8,601 nt of DNA from CAMYJH01 sp041589735 (GTDB taxonomy: Bacteria; Pseudomonadota; Gammaproteobacteria; HK1). A program made the position numbers and the translations under genes. The notes under the pieces are model-generated. The model was given only the letters and a program-made list of their open reading frames with translations, had not been told where the DNA came from and ran no database searches. Below, piece after piece: positions 6,045-8,601 of this stretch. The stretch covers positions 1 through 8,601 of the forward strand of contig JBFHVA010000157.1 of the NCBI GenBank assembly GCA_041589735.1. Reading direction: 5' to 3'. Position 1 is the first letter of the stretch; each line of letters begins with the position of its first letter.

Positions 6045-6776
6045 ATGCTCGAACAGGCGCGCGCCGAACTGGCGCCCACCGGCGTGCTTCGCGCCGGCAT
6101 CAATCTCTCCAACTTTCTGCTGGTCACCGGCAAAAGCGCATCAGGAGACCCCGAAGGCGTATCCCCGGACATGGCCCGCGCGGTGGCAGACCGCTTAGGC
6201 GTTCCGGTCAAGTACGTTACTTTCAAAACCCCCGGCGAACTCGCGGACGCCGCCACCCAGGACCTATGGGACATCGGCAACATCGGCGCCGAGCCGGAGC
6301 GCGCCAAGACCATCACCTTCACCGCCGCCTACTGTGAAATCGAATCCACCTATCTGGTGCCCGCGGACTCTCCTATTCAGTCCGTCGAGGAGGTGGACCG
6401 AAAGGGCGTGCGCATCGCGGTCTACGGTCGCGCCGCCTATGGCTTGTGGCTGGCGGACAACATAAAAAACGCGGAGCTGGTCAAGACCGACGGTATGGAT
6501 GCGTCCTTCGATCTTTTCGTGAAGGAAAAGCTGGACGCGCTGGCGGGCCTGCGGCCGCGGCTGATTAAAGACGTGGAAAAGCTTCCGGGGTCACGGCTGC
6601 TCGAGGGCAAATTCAGCGCAGTACAGCAGGCCATTGGCACTAAACCCGATCGCAAGGCCGGCATCGATTTCCTGCGCGGCTTCGTCGAGGAGGCCAAAGC
6701 CAGCGGCCTGGTGAAAAGCCTGATCGAGAAACACGGTGTTCAGGGCCGCCTCACGGTGGCACCGGCGGCGAAGTGA
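6045..6776 (+). CDS. Family-3 solute-binding-fold protein lacking a signal peptide
   Basis: The 243 residues resemble the periplasmic binding component of polar amino-acid ABC transporters. After a short helix comes GVLRAGINLSNF (13-24), the usual first strand. EGVSPDMARAVADRLGVPV (37-55), LWDIGNIGAEPERAKTITFT (74-93), where the first lobe contacts ligand, RIAVYGRAAYGLWL (123-136) at the start of the second lobe and KLDALAGLRPRL (162-173) then follow. The second-lobe SAVQQAIG and the final helix are complete. There is no signal peptide: the protein starts MLEQARAELAPTG, and the frame upstream of the ATG hits TAA at 6009-6011 with no hydrophobic stretch between. GGGA at 6032-6035 is the only ribosome-site candidate. 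No permease or ATPase gene is adjacent. I recall similar leaderless homologues in other proteobacteria, so this may be a real soluble subfamily. A cytosolic ligand sensor, carrier or enzyme is possible. A strong terminator follows. Confidence 0.85.
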   Translation: MLEQARAELAPTGVLRAGINLSNFLLVTGKSASGDPEGVSPDMARAVADRLGVPVKYVTFKTPGELADAATQDLWDIGNIGAEPERAKTITFTAAYCEIESTYLVPADSPIQSVEEVDRKGVRIAVYGRAAYGLWLADNIKNAELVKTDGMDASFDLFVKEKLDALAGLRPRLIKDVEKLPGSRLLEGKFSAVQQAIGTKPDRKAGIDFLRGFVEEAKASGLVKSLIEKHGVQGRLTVAPAAK

Positions 6777-6777
6777 A

Positions 6778-6817
6778 GGGGCCTTTCAGAACGTCCAGGC
6801 CCCGTCTCTTCTTTCCC
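6778..6817 (+). terminator. Intrinsic terminator after the binding-fold gene
   Basis: One base after the stop codon, GGGGCCT (6778-6784) pairs perfectly with AGGCCCC (6797-6803) around a 12-base loop. A pyrimidine-rich, T-rich tract follows (6804-6817). This fits rho-independent termination of the plus-strand gene and would separate it from the convergent cytochrome gene. Confidence 0.6.
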
Positions 6818-6830
6818 GAAACGGCTTCGG
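6816..6830 (-). terminator. Small stem-loop right after the diheme cytochrome stop
   Basis: On the minus strand CCGAA and TTCGG form a 5-bp stem with a 5-base loop directly after the TAG at 6831-6833. A purine-rich run, not T's, follows. It may work together with the larger hairpin just beyond it, but alone it is weak. Confidence 0.3.
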
Positions 6831-7640
6831 CTATTTCGCCGGCAGCGTTTGGGTGTAGGCGAGAATATCCACCAGCGTCTGCGTAGGCAGAACCCGCAGA
6901 GCCGGCATCGGCATGCCGGGCTGCCCGTTGCGGATTTTGTGCAGCGTTTCCCATGGGTTCGCGCTGGCGACGGTTCCGATATATTCGGGATCGTCGGCGT
7001 CATGGAAGTTGATCGCCTTTCCGTCGAAGCCGTGGCATGCGGCGCAGATGTTCTGGTAGTAGCGCTCGCCAGCGGCAGCGTCACCGCGGACGCGCTTCGT
7101 ATTCGCGTCAATGTACATGTCCACGTCGTGCTGGCCGCGGGTAACGAACAACGCGATGAACTGCATGTTCTCCAGCGGGATCATCTCGTGGGTGTACCTG
7201 TGGGTGTCGTCCATCAGGATCTTGTGGATGCGTTTCGGATCGGCGCCGATCATCGATCGAAGCCCGGCAATTCCCGAGTAGTGCGATCCCTTCGCGTAGG
7301 CTCCGTCCTTACCCTTGTAGTCCCAGCCGTGACATTCCTTGCAGCGCCAGGTGGATGCACCCTTTTGTTTGCCCGCGGAAGGGTACTTGGGATGGGTGGC
7401 CTCGGGTTTAGCGCGGGCGAGAGCGCTGTACCAGTTGTCGTACATTCTGCCGCCGAAACCCACCTTCCAGTCCTCGGTAGGCGCCATGGGTACCGTTCCC
7501 ATCCAGTCTCCGGCCGCGTTCAGATGCTCGGTCTTTCCCTCCTCGTCCGCAAAGGCAACTCCGCAGACGATAGCGGATGCCGCCGCGATGGCTACAAGTC
7601 CTGGGATTCTCGATCGCTTTGGTTTTCCGCGTATGTTCAT
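6831..7640 (-). CDS. Exported diheme cytochrome c
   Basis: A periplasmic electron carrier of 269 residues with two heme c groups. A charged N-terminus (MNIRGKPKRSR) and hydrophobic core are followed by a VAFA-D cleavage site near residue 31. The first domain carries CKECH (C100, C103, H104) in WRCKECHGWDYKGKDGAY, with M153 in HEMIPLENM a likely axial ligand. The second carries CAACH (C199, C202, H203), with GMPMPAL (242-248) giving M243 or M245 as its ligand. The 68-residue stretch between signal and first heme (GDWMGTVPM, GGRMYDNWY) is a feature of this cytochrome type. I recall similar proteins in chemolithotrophic betaproteobacteria, but no assigned role. GGAG at 7649-7652 is eight bases before the ATG, so the start is firm. 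An FNR-like site lies 96-109 bases upstream, suggesting induction at low oxygen. The neighbour across the shared upstream region is the divergent dioxygenase gene. Donor and acceptor are unknown. Confidence 0.92.
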   Translation of the reverse strand: MNIRGKPKRSRIPGLVAIAAASAIVCGVAFADEEGKTEHLNAAGDWMGTVPMAPTEDWKVGFGGRMYDNWYSALARAKPEATHPKYPSAGKQKGASTWRCKECHGWDYKGKDGAYAKGSHYSGIAGLRSMIGADPKRIHKILMDDTHRYTHEMIPLENMQFIALFVTRGQHDVDMYIDANTKRVRGDAAAGERYYQNICAACHGFDGKAINFHDADDPEYIGTVASANPWETLHKIRNGQPGMPMPALRVLPTQTLVDILAYTQTLPAK

Positions 7641-7716
7641 GGTGGGATCTCCGGTAGTGATTATGAGGTATCGTTATTTCGGGCGCCCAAGAGGAGCCAA
7701 TAGTTTTCTACTAGCC

Positions 7717-7731
7717 TATATCTGAGATATA
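7717..7731. promoter_or_regulatory. Short AT-rich palindrome beside the FNR-like site
   Basis: TATATCT and AGATATA form a perfect 7-bp inverted repeat around a single central G. It lies five bases from the FNR-like site, on the cytochrome side, where the core promoter of that gene would be expected. It may be a second operator or may supply the AT-rich -10 region. Confidence 0.4.
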
Positions 7732-7735
7732 AGTT

Positions 7736-7749
7736 CTGATCTGGATCAG
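7736..7749. promoter_or_regulatory. FNR/ANR-like operator
   Basis: CTGAT-CTGG-ATCAG is a perfect dyad that matches the FNR consensus TTGAT-N4-ATCAA at eight of ten specified bases; only the outermost base of each half differs. Its centre is about 102 bases before the diheme cytochrome ATG and 140 before the dioxygenase ATG. A class-II activator position would put the cytochrome transcript start near 7701, leaving a leader of about 60 bases. The association with an exported cytochrome makes oxygen- or nitric-oxide-responsive control a sensible reading. Confidence 0.5.
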
Positions 7750-7882
7750 GCAAAGACGTTCGGCATTGCGCGCGGATCGGGTTACCAATCGACGAATGAC
7801 CGCTTTCGATTCAACCCATGCAAGTTGCCCAGGAATCTGAGCTTTGAACGCGCGGCACACGCCCACTGACCATGGCGACACT

Positions 7883-8601
7883 ATGCCCGGCTCGACCAAC
7901 CTGCCGCTGAAGGGGCGCTTCCGCCGGGACGGTTTTCTATCCCCGGTGTCACTTCTGTACGAGCGCGAAGCAACGGAGCACCGTGTGCGCATGGAGGAGG
8001 CGGAAGCGGAATTCGGCCGCCTCCATTACAAAGCGAAAATCCACACTGTCTTTTCAGACGCGGCCAGGCTCGCCATCGACCCGAGGGTGCTGGACGTGGT
8101 GCAGCAACTCATCGGCCCGCACATCCTGCTGTTCGACGTCACCTACATCGTCAAGGAACCGCACACCGAGGCTTTCGTCAGCTGGCATCAGGATCTGACC
8201 TACTGGGGATTCTCCGGCGACGATCAGGTCTCCATGTGGCTCGCGCTCTCGCCGGCGAACGAGGAGAGCGGCTGCATGCGCATGGTGCCGGAAAGCCACG
8301 CAGCCGGGCGTTTGCGTCACCAGGACACGGTTGATCGGAACAACGTGCTGCACCGGGGTCAGACGGTGCGCGATGTGGACGAGCAGCGCGCCGTGTCGTG
8401 TCCGCTGCGCCCGGGAGAAGCCTCGTTTCATCACGGCTGGACGCTGCATGCATCGCTGCCCAATCGATCCGACTACCGACGAATTGGACTCAACGTGCAA
8501 TACCTCGCACCGTCCATGCGCCAGCTGGTCAATCCGCACGAGACCGCATTACTGGTGCGGGGCGCGGATCGGTTCGGCCACTTCGCCCCCGACGTCCTCG
8601 C
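7883..8601 (+). CDS. Phytanoyl-CoA dioxygenase (PhyH) family protein, 3' end missing
   Basis: A cytosolic Fe(II)/2-oxoglutarate-dependent oxygenase; members hydroxylate small molecules using O2 and decarboxylate 2-oxoglutarate. About 239 residues are present before the window edge. Visible landmarks are GRFRRDGFLSPV (11-22), typical of the family N-terminus, LLFDVTYIVKEP (82-93), and WHQDLTYWG (101-109) with the iron ligands H102 and D104. SMWLALSPANEESGCMRMVP (117-136) and GEASFHHGWTLHASLPNRS (178-196) follow, with distal ligand H189. R200 lies 11 residues after it, the same spacing as the 2-oxoglutarate arginine in human PHYH and EctD, so the active site looks intact. The start is uncertain. 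ATG 7883 has no clear ribosome site. An in-frame TTG at 7844, nine bases after AGGA (7831-7834) and after a stop at 7838-7840, would add 13 residues. The gene is divergent from the diheme cytochrome. The substrate is unknown. Confidence 0.88.
   Translation, partial: MPGSTNLPLKGRFRRDGFLSPVSLLYEREATEHRVRMEEAEAEFGRLHYKAKIHTVFSDAARLAIDPRVLDVVQQLIGPHILLFDVTYIVKEPHTEAFVSWHQDLTYWGFSGDDQVSMWLALSPANEESGCMRMVPESHAAGRLRHQDTVDRNNVLHRGQTVRDVDEQRAVSCPLRPGEASFHHGWTLHASLPNRSDYRRIGLNVQYLAPSMRQLVNPHETALLVRGADRFGHFAPDVL

Noticed and set aside
6849..7703. A 284-codon plus-strand frame opposite the diheme cytochrome.
   Set aside because: The minus-strand gene has a signal peptide, two CxxCH sites and a good ribosome site; the antisense frame has no recognisable domain.
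7787..7811. Inverted repeat AATCGA/TCGATT with a 13-base spacer upstream of the PhyH-like gene.
   Set aside because: Six-base arms at this spacing are too likely by chance, and no adjacent promoter boxes support a role.

Overview
The window looks like a GC-rich (roughly 60%) proteobacterial chromosome segment. A beta- or gammaproteobacterium with a respiratory, possibly facultatively anaerobic, lifestyle is my best guess. It rests on two exported c-type cytochromes, an FNR-like operator and overall codon use. I see no rRNA, tRNA, CRISPR array, intact transposase or phage gene. The last gene runs off the right edge.

Layout, left to right. (1) A small monoheme cytochrome c on the minus strand (69-443), followed by about 330 bases with no recognisable gene. 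(2) A minus-strand block: a class-III, GSAM-like aminotransferase (885-2189), with a decayed coding tail in frame after its stop (780-884). Just upstream of it lies the last 46 codons of a GcvT/dimethylglycine-dehydrogenase-type gene whose front is missing (2209-2346). This looks like the remains of an amine or amino-acid catabolic operon. (3) A plus-strand pair: a DMT/EamA-type permease (2579-3475) and a CmcJ/AsaB-like putative non-heme iron oxygenase (3569-4411). A perfect 26-bp inverted repeat sits between them and overlaps the permease stop codon. (4) A minus-strand multi-pass acyltransferase-3 membrane protein (4518-5843), convergent with the oxygenase. (5) A plus-strand family-3 solute-binding-fold protein with no signal peptide and no permease partner (6045-6776), ending in a good intrinsic terminator. 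(6) A convergent minus-strand diheme cytochrome c (6831-7640) with an FNR/ANR-like operator in its upstream region. (7) A divergent plus-strand phytanoyl-CoA-dioxygenase-like gene (7883-end, partial).

How the genes may work together is uncertain. The window reads as a mosaic of short transcription units on alternating strands, not one clear operon. The aminotransferase, GcvT remnant, permease, two iron oxygenases of different families and binding-fold protein would suit turnover or modification of a small amine or amino-acid-like metabolite, but nothing in the sequence names the substrate. The two cytochromes belong to periplasmic electron transfer and need not be linked to that chemistry. 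The most unusual items are the long perfect inverted repeat, the amputated GcvT gene, the coding-like tail after the aminotransferase and the unexported binding-fold protein. I did not find a convincing new multi-gene system.
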